A stretch of DNA of 5,428 nt from STC-74 sp031423995 (GCA_031423995.1 JANPGO010000032.1:1-5428); one strand, 5' to 3'; shown: positions 1 to 5,428, numbered from the stretch's first letter. Notes: generated from the sequence alone by a model not told the origin. Translations and numbers: made by a program.

Positions 1-140
1 TTGGTTGTGAGTGCACCACTTCCAACGACGGTACCAGTACCAATCTGAGAAGCATACAGTGAGAGTATGGGTCAACCGAGAGAGAGGGAAGCAGTGAGTG
101 CACCAATGGTAGCAACTCGAGCTATATTTGTGAGTTTCAT
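1..140 (-). CDS. Secreted surface protein, 5' part only (paralogue of the gene at 936-265)
   Basis: This minus-strand gene starts at ATG 140-138 and runs off the left edge, so only 46 codons are visible. The N-terminus is a signal peptide: a basic start (MKLTNIAR), a hydrophobic and alanine-rich core, and a likely signal peptidase I site after SLYA (residue 30). The mature protein would begin SQIGTGTVVGSGALTT. This closely matches IGSGSVVGSGSLTS at the mature start of the complete gene to its right, so the two are paralogues. Codon 23 (plus positions 72-74) is an in-frame UGA read as glycine, directly after a normal glycine codon; under the standard code the protein would end there. No Shine-Dalgarno sequence precedes the start and no convincing promoter was seen in 141-205. 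The function is unknown; an exported structural or surface role is inferred from the signal peptide and its paralogue. Confidence 0.8.
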
Positions 141-205
141 AAAAATGAGAAAAGTGACGTAGAAGAACTATCTCATAGTTTTTCTCTGAATGCAATTATT
201 TCCAC

Positions 206-230
206 AAAAAATCCCGTCAATTTGACGGGA
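206..230 (-). terminator. Rho-independent terminator after the secreted-protein gene
   Basis: The sequence at 212-230 is a near-perfect palindrome (TCCCGTCA, loop ATT, TGACGGGA), followed on the minus strand by six T (plus positions 206-211). It lies 35 bp past the TAG of the gene ending at 265 and before the start at 140, so it separates two minus-strand transcription units. The plus strand also has a T-run (TTTTTT, 233-238) two bases past the stem, so the element could work in both directions. Confidence 0.9.
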
Positions 231-264
231 CATTTTTTCATAATTATTTTCTATATAATTTCTT

Positions 265-936
265 CTAGAAGTGACCAGTTACTGTCACAACAACGACATC
301 ACGATAACGTCCAGCTGGGGTTTCAATATCAGGCTTTGCTGAAACCGTGAGAGTGACATCATCAACACCAGTAATCTTCTGAGGCTTATTCGAACTATAG
401 AGGACATGATTTGTCGTATTATCATTCACCTCCACACCTGCAGTGATAGCAGAAGATTGAGTGAATGCTGCATAGCTTGAGTCATTGGTTACGTTTACGA
501 CTCATGTGAATCGATAGCTATCTGCAACTTCATCAGCAGTGAGAGAGTTGATGTAGGTAGATGGACTCGAGACATTCTGGAGTCCGCCATTCGTTGAGCG
601 AACTGTGACGCCAGCGCCATTCGTTGCATTGGTTCCGACTTCCACACTGACACTTCCTGATGAGTATGCGGTGTTGGTAAGATTTCCGAGATCGATCGTT
701 CCAGAGCCGCTGATGACCATATTGAGTACTGGGAGAACCGTTGCTTGCACCAGAAGACCATTGACTATACCTGTCGCGGTACCAGGGAAGTTATCATCCC
801 AGACAACGTTGGATGTGAGTGAGCCACTTCCGACAACAGATCCGCTACCAATCGTTGTAGCTGCATATGATGATACACTGATCATCATGCCAGCCGCGAG
901 TGCTCCAGAGAGGAGCTTTTGAGAAAGAGTACGCAT
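265..936 (-). CDS. Secreted beta-rich surface protein, function unknown
   Basis: The gene spans ATG 936-934 to TAG 267-265 (223 residues) with one in-frame UGA at 504-502, read as glycine (residue 145, ...YRFT-G-VVNVT...). The N-terminus is a signal peptide (residues 1 to about 25: basic start, hydrophobic core, SSYA cleavage site), so the product should be exported. The mature part is rich in Gly, Ser, Thr, Val and Asn, has no obvious cysteines, and alternates in a beta-strand manner. It ends with AGRYRDVVVVTVTGHF, which resembles the last strand of beta-sandwich surface or fimbria-like domains (spore-coat-U or DUF4402 style); that likeness is my inference, not a family assignment. No LPXTG motif, C-terminal anchor or transmembrane tail is seen. 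It has its own promoter (970-998) and terminator (206-230), so it is probably monocistronic. Only 1 of its 23 glycine codons is UGA, fewer than in neighbouring genes. The mature N-terminus is shared with the partial gene at 140-1. Confidence 0.88.
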
Positions 937-969
937 ATGTGTATTTGTTATAGGATAATATGCTTATAT

Positions 970-998
970 ATAATAACATATAAAAATAAGTATGTCAA
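970..998 (-). promoter_or_regulatory. Sigma70-type promoter of the secreted-protein gene
   Basis: On the minus strand there is a perfect -35 TTGACA (998-993), a 17-bp AT-rich spacer, and a -10 TATTAT (975-970). Transcription would start near 963, giving a leader of about 27 nt before ATG 936. This leader contains no Shine-Dalgarno sequence. This is the best promoter match in the window. Confidence 0.7.
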
Positions 999-1011
999 AG
1001 ATTTATTGACA
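993..1011. promoter_or_regulatory. Dyad overlapping the -35 box (possible operator)
   Basis: TGTCAA (993-998) and TTGACA (1006-1011) form a perfect 6-bp inverted repeat around a 7-bp centre. One arm is the -35 box of the secreted-protein promoter, so a bound dimer would block RNA polymerase. Because one arm is fixed by the promoter consensus, the second arm could be chance in AT-rich DNA. No regulator gene is visible nearby. Confidence 0.25.
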
Positions 1012-1013
1012 AA

Positions 1014-1049
1014 ATAAAATGAATATCCAAAGAATGATATTCATTTTAT
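1014..1049 (-). terminator. AT-rich hairpin terminator after the kinase pair
   Basis: A perfect 14-bp inverted repeat (ATAAAATGAATATC at 1014-1027, its complement at 1036-1049) flanks an 8-nt loop. It begins 11 bp beyond the TAG of the kinase gene ending at 1061. On the minus strand the descending arm merges into a T-rich tail (ATTTTATTTTG). The stem is poor in G and C, so it is weaker than the terminator at 206-230, but its position between two minus-strand genes supports termination. Confidence 0.65.
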
Positions 1050-1060
1050 ACAGATTGGTA

Positions 1061-1834
1061 CTAGATAATCATATCTATAACACGTTTCTGAAGGTCTTTC
1101 TCTATATTCTTGATTCAAGCCTCTCCATTGATGGGTATAACTCGAGAAGTCTTTACTTGAAATACGGACTTGTAGGTGTCTATAATACTTCCTTGGGTTT
1201 TTCTGACAAATGCCTTTTTATCATTTCGAGTTAACTTCTTTCCTTCAGCCGAGTAGACAAGGTTATTAATGAAGTCAAGTGCAAGGAGTGTTCATTCAGT
1301 TTTCTTTCCGTTTTTGGTAATTGACTTGTTTTCTTTGAGGGCCCGTTTCTGGAGTCTCTTCAGAGATTCTTCGAGTCAAATAGTTACTTCTATTGTTATA
1401 GCTTTATCAAAGAGCTCCTTATATATAGTATTCCTCCACCAGAGGAGTCACTTCTTGAGTTGATCGATATTCATACCGATCATGAGTCCTCGAACGATAA
1501 GGGTCTCCATACCGCGATCCATGATGACAATATCTCATTTCTTCAGTGCTGGAATCACTTGACGTTCTATCCTATAGAGGAGGTCTGCAGACTGGAAGAA
1601 GAGATTTGTTTCAGGGAGGATTCGCTCATCAGTCTTTGTAAGTGCCTCATTTGCCTTCAGAAAATCTCAGAGAATTGGGGCACTTTTCCACTCAGAAACA
1701 GTTACCTTGTGTCATTCTTTTTCGAGAAGATTCTTCAGGATCTTTATCTCAGTTGTTTTTCCTGATCCATCTGGACCTTCGAAAATGATTAAAGTGCCAG
1801 GAAGAGCATGACAGTTACTAATATTTGGGCGCAT
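1061..1834 (-). CDS. Divergent thymidylate-kinase-like P-loop kinase (second copy)
   Basis: The gene spans ATG 1834-1832 to TAG 1063-1061 (257 residues) with seven in-frame UGA codons read as glycine (residues 41, 56, 100, 129, 153, 181, 240). The Walker A motif is GPDGSGKTT (20-28), preceded by PGTLIIFE, as in dTMP kinases. KKGDIVIMDRG (98-108) occupies the place of the DRY/DRH motif that contacts the substrate in dTMP kinase, but Tyr/His is replaced by Gly108. VRGLMIG (114-120) replaces the usual QGxGRG segment. A lysine-rich stretch at about 163-212 lengthens the LID region relative to the neighbouring paralogue. It starts 41 bp after the stop of that paralogue and is probably co-transcribed with it. 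The kinase fold is firm. The substrate is uncertain: it may phosphorylate another nucleotide or nucleoside, or be a diverged dTMP kinase. No Shine-Dalgarno sequence is present. Confidence 0.85.
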
Positions 1835-1875
1835 GACGGAAGGGAATTTAGAAAATAGTTGGAATAGGAGCAGTG

Positions 1876-2658
1876 TTATCGTCTCTCAGAATAGTGTGGA
1901 CCCATGAGCCGGACATCGTACTTCTTCTCGAAGTATTCAGCAATCTTATCGACAAAAAGAGGTGTTGTCTTGTATACTGGTGCTGTACCATCGATCACAT
2001 GCATACCATTTTGTTCAGCAAGAAGATCATATCCTTCGATGACTTTTGTTTGGAATTTCTTGAAGCTCTCAATAATGTTTTCAGAATAGCGAACATCCAT
2101 ACCTGCTTCATAGTGCTTCAACGGATTCCTTCCGATGGCTCGCTGTGCTGCTATATCGACAGAAATTCGGAAGTAGAATGCAAGATCGGGAACAGGAAAA
2201 AATGCATCATAAAATGGCTTGAGGTGCTCCATCTTCAGTCCACGGGCGTATCAACGAGCAAGAGCTGTATACATATAACGATCACAGAGAACAACCATAC
2301 CCGCACGGAGTGCTCATCGCATTTCGGTGAGATAACGCTCTATAAAGTCGGAGGCATAGATAGTATCAAATACTGCAGCAGGCATATGTGGATCAGATTT
2401 CTTCAGTTTCTTCTGCATCTCATGGATCTTGATCGATGAGTTCCAGATACTATGGACACAGAAAAATCCGTTTGACTCAAGAAGATTCTTGGCAATGAGG
2501 AGTTGTGTTGACTTCCCTGATCCATCAGATCCCTCTACAATGATGAGAGTTCCAGGTCGTTCTTCCGTTGAGAAGAAAATATTATTTTTTGGCGGATTGA
2601 CGAGGGGTATATTTGGGGATTTTTTATTCTTGGTTACAGATGAAGGAGAGGGATTCAT
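1876..2658 (-). CDS. tmk: Thymidylate kinase (dTMP kinase)
   Basis: The gene spans ATG 2658-2656 to TAA 1878-1876 (260 residues) with UGA glycines at residues 115 and 136. The enzyme would phosphorylate dTMP to dTDP with ATP, a required step in dTTP supply, in the cytoplasm. The P-loop is GSDGSGKST (43-51) after PGTLIIVE. LCDRYMYT (124-131) carries the family DR[YH] motif. ALARGYARGL (132-141) matches the AYQGxGRGL segment, and UGA-encoded Gly136 falls at one of its conserved glycines. The C-terminal part (MDVRYSENI..., then HVIDGT) matches the usual LID and final strand. Typical dTMP kinases are about 205-215 residues; here about 35 extra residues precede the core, low in complexity and rich in Pro, Asn, Lys and Ser. 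No later in-frame ATG lies before the P-loop. The gene has its own promoter (2685-2712) and precedes its paralogue by 41 bp. Confidence 0.87.
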
Positions 2659-2672
2659 ATAGTGTGATGATT

Positions 2673-2713
2673 GTTGACATCCGTATAATAAAAAAATCCT
2701 CTATGGAGTCAAC
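2673..2713. promoter_or_regulatory. Inverted arms flanking the tmk promoter
   Basis: GTTGAC (2673-2678) and GTCAAC (2708-2713) are exact inverted repeats that bracket the -10 and -35 boxes of the kinase promoter. The outer arm contains the -35 TTGAC. The left arm would sit at about the transcription start. Function is not shown; half-sites on both sides of a promoter could be operator-like, or the match could be chance. Confidence 0.2.
2685..2712 (-). promoter_or_regulatory. Sigma70-type promoter of the kinase pair
   Basis: The minus strand shows -35 TTGACT (2712-2707), a 16-bp spacer containing seven T, and -10 TATTAT (2690-2685). The predicted start near 2678 leaves a leader of about 20 nt without a Shine-Dalgarno sequence. 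The -10 hexamer is identical to that of the secreted-protein promoter at 970-998. Confidence 0.6.
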
Positions 2714-2819
2714 GAAACTCATCTATTTTGGCTAGCGTTTTTCATCAAAGGTGTTCTTGATACATATTTGTATACAAGAAAGACTTCTCCTTTATGTGGA
2801 ATATTCATTTCTAGTATGG

Positions 2820-2847
2820 AAAAACTCATATACTCAACTGAGTATAT
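2820..2847 (-). terminator. Rho-independent terminator after the delta-prime-like gene
   Basis: An 8-bp stem (ATATACTC at 2828-2835, GAGTATAT at 2840-2847) with a 4-nt loop begins 1 bp past the TAA at 2851-2849. On the minus strand it is followed by GAG and five T (plus positions 2820-2824). Together with the promoter at 2685-2712, it suggests the delta-prime gene and the kinase pair are separate transcription units despite pointing the same way. Confidence 0.65.
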
Positions 2848-2848
2848 A

Positions 2849-3526
2849 TTACTTTGTATATTCCGATAGAAACACTCTGTCCAGTATATTTCTCGGGTTT
2901 TCATTCGTATGAAAGAGTTCACTGATCGATTTTTCTATCATTTCAATCAGAGTGCCTTGCGCATAGAAAAGGGCGGTTCTGAGGAGTATAATCGCTTCGG
3001 GTCTTTCGAATTTTGAACTATAGAGTAGAGAAATGAAATCCTCTGGGTGACCTTGAAAGTAGTTCTCCAGCATAATCTTTTGTTCAAGTGGTATATGAAT
3101 ATGGGTATCCGTATGGAAGAGCGTAATGGTTCTCGAATGAATTGTTTCCAGGAGATTCTCTGGATTCTTCACCACGAGCAGGATGATCGCATATTCAGGG
3201 GGCTCTTCGAGGATTTTGAGGCATGCATTCATCGCACCATGACTCGACTCATCGAATCAGTTGAGTATATAGATTGATTTCTTTGCAAACGGTTTCACGG
3301 AAATTTCCGTCAGGAATCTCCGTATTACGGGAATTCAGAGTTGTTTTTTATCTTCCTCTTTTGTATAGAAAAATATATTTTCTCCATGTTCGTGAGAGAG
3401 GGACTCAAGACTTATATAACTTTCTCCAGTTGATGCTCGAATGCATTCGAGAGCGGTATTCTCATCAACGACACAGGGTATATATGGTCAATTATTCTGT
3501 ACGGATGTGAGAAAATAGCTGAGCAT
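2849..3526 (-). CDS. holB: Short DNA polymerase III delta-prime-like clamp-loader subunit
   Basis: The gene spans ATG 3526-3524 to TAA 2851-2849 (225 residues) with UGA glycines at residues 13, 64 and 90. The recognisable core is KKSIYILNGFDESSHGAMNACLKILEEPP in outline (82-110): a Walker-B-like strand followed by the NA.LK.LEEPP box of delta-prime and gamma/tau proteins. Next comes NPENLLETIHSR (121-132), the sensor-1/SR region, here SRT rather than SRC. Family members load the beta clamp onto primed DNA. The protein is much shorter than usual (about 300 or more residues): it has no Walker A motif and no zinc-binding cysteine cluster, and little sequence before residue 60 looks conserved. 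The C-terminal collar domain is also short. The start is the first ATG in an open frame; upstream non-ATG starts cannot be excluded. It lies upstream of the thymidylate kinase, a common partner of holB. A nuclease or AAA protein of another kind is unlikely. Confidence 0.82.
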
Positions 3527-3540
3527 GCGGAAGGAAAGCT

Positions 3541-3568
3541 TTGAGTGAGTTGAATTTTCCCCTATTTT
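3541..3568 (+). promoter_or_regulatory. Possible promoter for the membrane protein-tatD unit (leaderless?)
   Basis: TTGAGT (3541-3546), a 16-bp spacer and TATTTT (3563-3568) give 4/6 matches to each hexamer. If used, transcription would start almost exactly at ATG 3576, giving a leaderless message, which fits the absence of a Shine-Dalgarno sequence. The match is modest. The 49-bp gap to the divergent gene (start 3526) must also hold, or overlap, that gene's promoter, which I could not identify. Confidence 0.3.
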
Positions 3569-3575
3569 CTCTACA

Positions 3576-4619
3576 ATGGAGACAATTGCAAATCTTTCTA
3601 TGCGTTCTCGACTCCTCGCTCTCATCATTCTCCTCCTCTTTCTCGGAGTACCAGGTCTTCTCTATTGGTATTTCTTCTCAGTAAAGGAGTCGCACGTTCA
3701 CTTCACTTCTACAAGTACTGGGATGGAATTCGATATCTCTGTCGATGGAAAACTTGAATATGAATATTTTCCAATTGCAGATAGCGTTCTCCACTTCACA
3801 GAACACTGTCGAGGATCCTGTATTCTTAGAGTCCCGCCAGTGAAGTATGCACTGATTCTCACGTCTTCAGGCATGCAGGATATTCATGATTCCATAACTC
3901 TGAGCCCTTCTGAAGAAAAATCGTATACCTTCATACCGAGAATGAAGCTCCGAGTGCACTTTCTGAAAGATGATCCAGATTCTATTCCCTGAAAAAATAA
4001 TACTCTCATCCGTTATGCAAATGAGTCTCTCGGCTGACGATACGTATCAGTATGAATCTCTCGAACAGGGAAACAATACGCTATCAAACGCATGGATGGT
4101 TCTGACATTCTCGGGATTGTCACGTTGGATGGATTTATCACACTCGCAAGTTTTCCGTATACGGTAGACAATATAGTACCTGATCTCAGTCGACAGTATT
4201 TTGTCATCGATCGCGGAATATGATCCAGAATACTTCTTTCCCTTGATGGCCAGAGATCGATCATCTTTCCCTACGATATTTTCCCACAAGTGATCGAGTA
4301 CTCTTCCTGAGTCTGGAAAGTGAAGACCGAGAAAGATCTCTATCTCTATGAAAATAGTGAATGGAAGAAGAATACACGATTTACTGATTGTATAGATCTC
4401 AATTGAAATATACGTATCGGATATATTGACCAATCAGATACGGTGAAACTCTCACTTCAAAATCTTCCACTCGGTCACTCAGTCCTTAGTCTCATCGATC
4501 GCACAACCGGGGAATCGAGAATGCTTGCGAGTGATCTTGCTCTGAAATGACTTTTTATCCTCGATGATCAGCCGGCATTCATCGATCAATCCTGAAAAGT
4601 AGGAATATTTGAATTCTAA
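3576..4619 (+). CDS. Membrane-anchored protein with PEGA-like domain and beta-rich C-terminal region
   Basis: The gene spans ATG 3576 to TAA 4617-4619 (347 residues) with eight in-frame UGA codons read as glycine (residues 139, 154, 160, 216, 245, 277, 325, 340). A basic start (RSR) is followed by one hydrophobic helix (about 13-34), so the rest should lie outside the membrane. Residues about 40-121 look like a PEGA-type domain (HVHFTSTSTGMEFDISVDGK..., later a Tyr-x-Leu-x-Leu strand and a second Gly turn), with a C-x3-C pair at 78-82. From about 140 onward, short beta strands with repeated Gly turns (LDGF, LDGQ, LNGN, IDQSG) suggest a beta-propeller-like fold; that is inference. No enzyme motif is seen. 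A role in cell-envelope binding or scaffolding is possible. The next start lies 9 bp beyond its stop, so it is probably in an operon with tatD. ATG 3600 is a less likely alternative start that would keep the membrane helix. Confidence 0.83.
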
Positions 4620-4628
4620 AGATAGTTT

Positions 4629-5428
4629 ATGATTTTTGATACACACTCACACTGCTACTGGGAGACGCTCGAACCTCGAATTGAGGATATTGTTCTGAGC
4701 ATGCAGAAGAATGGAGTGATGCGAGCAACGCAGATCGGGTGTGATAGAGTATCCTCAGAGAAGGCGATTGCACTGGCTCGGAGATTTCCTGGAATATTTT
4801 CTGCAACCGTAGGACTCCATCCTGAGACAGCCCAAGACCAATGAATAATGAATAATGATCAATGAATAATGCAGGAATTAGAAATATTACTCATACATAA
4901 TAGAAATGTTGTGGTTGCAGTAGGGGAGTGTGGATTCGATTTTCACTACCTCGATGGATCTGATGGTGGGAAGATACGAGTCGATCTGGATCATCTCTCA
5001 GACAAGGCTCGAGAACAGATCGAGAACCAGAGATACTGGTGGAAGGAACAATGGAAGTTGGCACAGAAGTATAGTCTCCCCCTCGTGATCCATACTCGTG
5101 ATGCTCGGGAGGCAACACTAGAATTTATGAAAGCAGAGTGAATCACTCGTGCGGTCATGCACTGTTTCTCTGAGGACTGGGAGTTTGCTCGTGCACTCCT
5201 CGATTTCTCAGATGAGATATACTTCTCTTTCTCAGGAATCCTGACGTACAAGAGTGCACTTGCAATCCAGGAAGCGGCTCAAAAGATCCCACTTGATAGG
5301 ATTCTTATCGAGACCGATGCTCCATTTCTCGCACCGCAACCAGTACGAGGAACAGTGAATGAGCCAGGAAATACTCGGTATGTGCTCGAGAAACTCGTCG
5401 AGCTCAGAATGGAATCGGGAGAAGAAAT
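4629..5428 (+). CDS. tatD: TatD-family metal-dependent hydrolase/DNase (C-terminus cut by window edge)
   Basis: ATG 4629 opens a frame that runs off the right edge (266 full codons visible). In-frame UGA codons at residues 72, 79 and 171 are read as glycine. TatD enzymes are amidohydrolase-fold metal-dependent nucleases (3'-5' exonuclease or DNase, cytoplasmic). All metal or catalytic landmarks are present: DTHSH (His6, His8), GECGFDF (Glu100), VIHTRDA (His155), AVMHCFS (His178) and LIETDAPFLAP (Asp230), then RGTVNEP. UGA-encoded Gly171 precedes ITRAVMHCFS, where family members have Gly. TatD proteins are about 255-270 residues, so only a short tail is missing. The loop after GLHPETAQD holds an in-frame 21-bp duplication (4836-4871), and the region 110-145 is longer than in many relatives. 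The gene follows the membrane-protein gene by 9 bp and is probably co-transcribed. In other bacteria tatD-like genes sit beside tmk and holB, as here. Confidence 0.93.
4836..4871 (+). repeat. In-frame 21-bp direct duplication inside tatD
   Basis: The 15-mer GAYCAATGAATAATG occurs at 4836-4850 and again at 4857-4871, offset by exactly 21 bp with one C/T difference. Between them lies AATAAT. The result is a seven-codon repeat, DQGIMNN then DQGIM, in which each G is encoded by UGA. The tract is also rich in AAT/ATG triplets, typical of slippage-prone DNA. It lies in a surface loop between the GLHP strand and the helix before the GEC motif, so length change there should be tolerated. Confidence 0.8.

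Noticed and set aside
605..922. Plus-strand frame of 105 codons opposite the secreted-protein gene.
   Set aside because: The opposite strand has a signal peptide, promoter and terminator; this frame is a compositional shadow.
1061..1834. The divergent kinase as a pseudogene broken by seven stops.
   Set aside because: All seven interruptions are UGA, none is TAA or TAG, and the frame stays intact from P-loop to the final TAG. UGA as glycine explains it, as in every neighbouring gene.
1873..2439. A 188-codon plus-strand open frame, the longest under the standard code in this part.
   Set aside because: It is antisense to the thymidylate kinase gene, has no recognisable motif, and the minus strand carries a P-loop, DRY motif and promoter. 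It is a shadow made prominent by using the wrong code.
2659..2848. Possible small RNA or tRNA in the 190-bp gap between delta-prime and tmk.
   Set aside because: No cloverleaf or TΨC-like sequence was found; the gap is accounted for at its ends by a terminator and a promoter, and I see nothing in the middle.
2719..2922. A small minus-strand frame overlapping the end of the delta-prime gene and the following gap.
   Set aside because: It overlaps holB out of frame, crosses the terminator at 2820-2847, and its product matches nothing I know. Reading UGA as glycine extends it only by a few residues.
4047..4433. Minus-strand frame opposite the membrane-protein gene.
   Set aside because: No motif or start signal, and the plus strand frame continues unbroken through UGA codons to TAA 4617-4619.
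4629..5428. UGA as selenocysteine or tryptophan in tatD.
   Set aside because: There is no SECIS-like hairpin after the UGA codons, and they are too frequent across all genes for Sec. The aligned family residue at position 171 is Gly, and UGG already encodes Trp in the same protein.
1..5428. CRISPR array, insertion sequence or attachment site.
   Set aside because: No regularly spaced repeats, transposase motifs or long terminal inverted repeats were seen; the repeats present are terminators, short dyads and the tatD duplication.

Overview
The window reads coherently only if UGA is a sense codon for glycine (translation table 25). That points to the Absconditabacteria (SR1) / Gracilibacteria (BD1-5) branch of the Candidate Phyla Radiation. 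Seven long genes appear once UGA is read through. Together they hold 25 in-frame UGA codons out of about 112 glycine codons, and every visible gene end uses TAA or TAG. With the standard code, each of the seven would be cut into fragments.

Layout, left to right. Minus strand, 1-140: the 5' end of a secreted protein gene. 141-264: an intergenic gap with a strong hairpin terminator. Minus, 936-265: a complete secreted, glycine- and serine-rich, beta-type protein whose mature N-terminus matches the partial gene, so the two are paralogues. 937-1060: an intergenic gap with a good sigma70-type promoter, a small dyad and an AT-rich hairpin terminator. Minus, 1834-1061 and 2658-1876: two tandem thymidylate-kinase-like P-loop kinases. 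2659-2848: a gap with a promoter for the kinase pair and a terminator for the gene upstream; no convincing gene was seen there. Minus, 3526-2849: a short DNA polymerase III delta-prime-like protein. 3527-3575: a 49-bp divergent intergenic region. Plus, 3576-4619: a membrane-anchored protein with a PEGA-like domain and a beta-rich C-terminal part. Plus, 4629 to the right edge: a TatD-family metal-dependent nuclease, missing only its extreme C-terminus.

The core genes tmk, holB and tatD are classic neighbours in many bacteria (for example tmk-holB-ycfH in Escherichia coli). The centre of the window therefore looks like a rearranged version of an old housekeeping cluster for nucleotide supply and DNA maintenance: holB and the two kinases point one way, and tatD points the other way behind a membrane-protein gene. 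The secreted paralogues on the left belong to the cell-surface inventory and form separate transcription units.

None of the seven start codons has a recognisable Shine-Dalgarno sequence. Two minus-strand promoters share the form TTGAC(A/T), a 16-17 bp spacer, TATTAT, with predicted leaders of only about 20-27 nt. I saw no mobile element, CRISPR array, tRNA or rRNA. Apart from the recoding, the clearest oddities are the divergent second kinase, the very short delta-prime, and an in-frame 21-bp duplication inside tatD that itself contains two recoded UGA codons.
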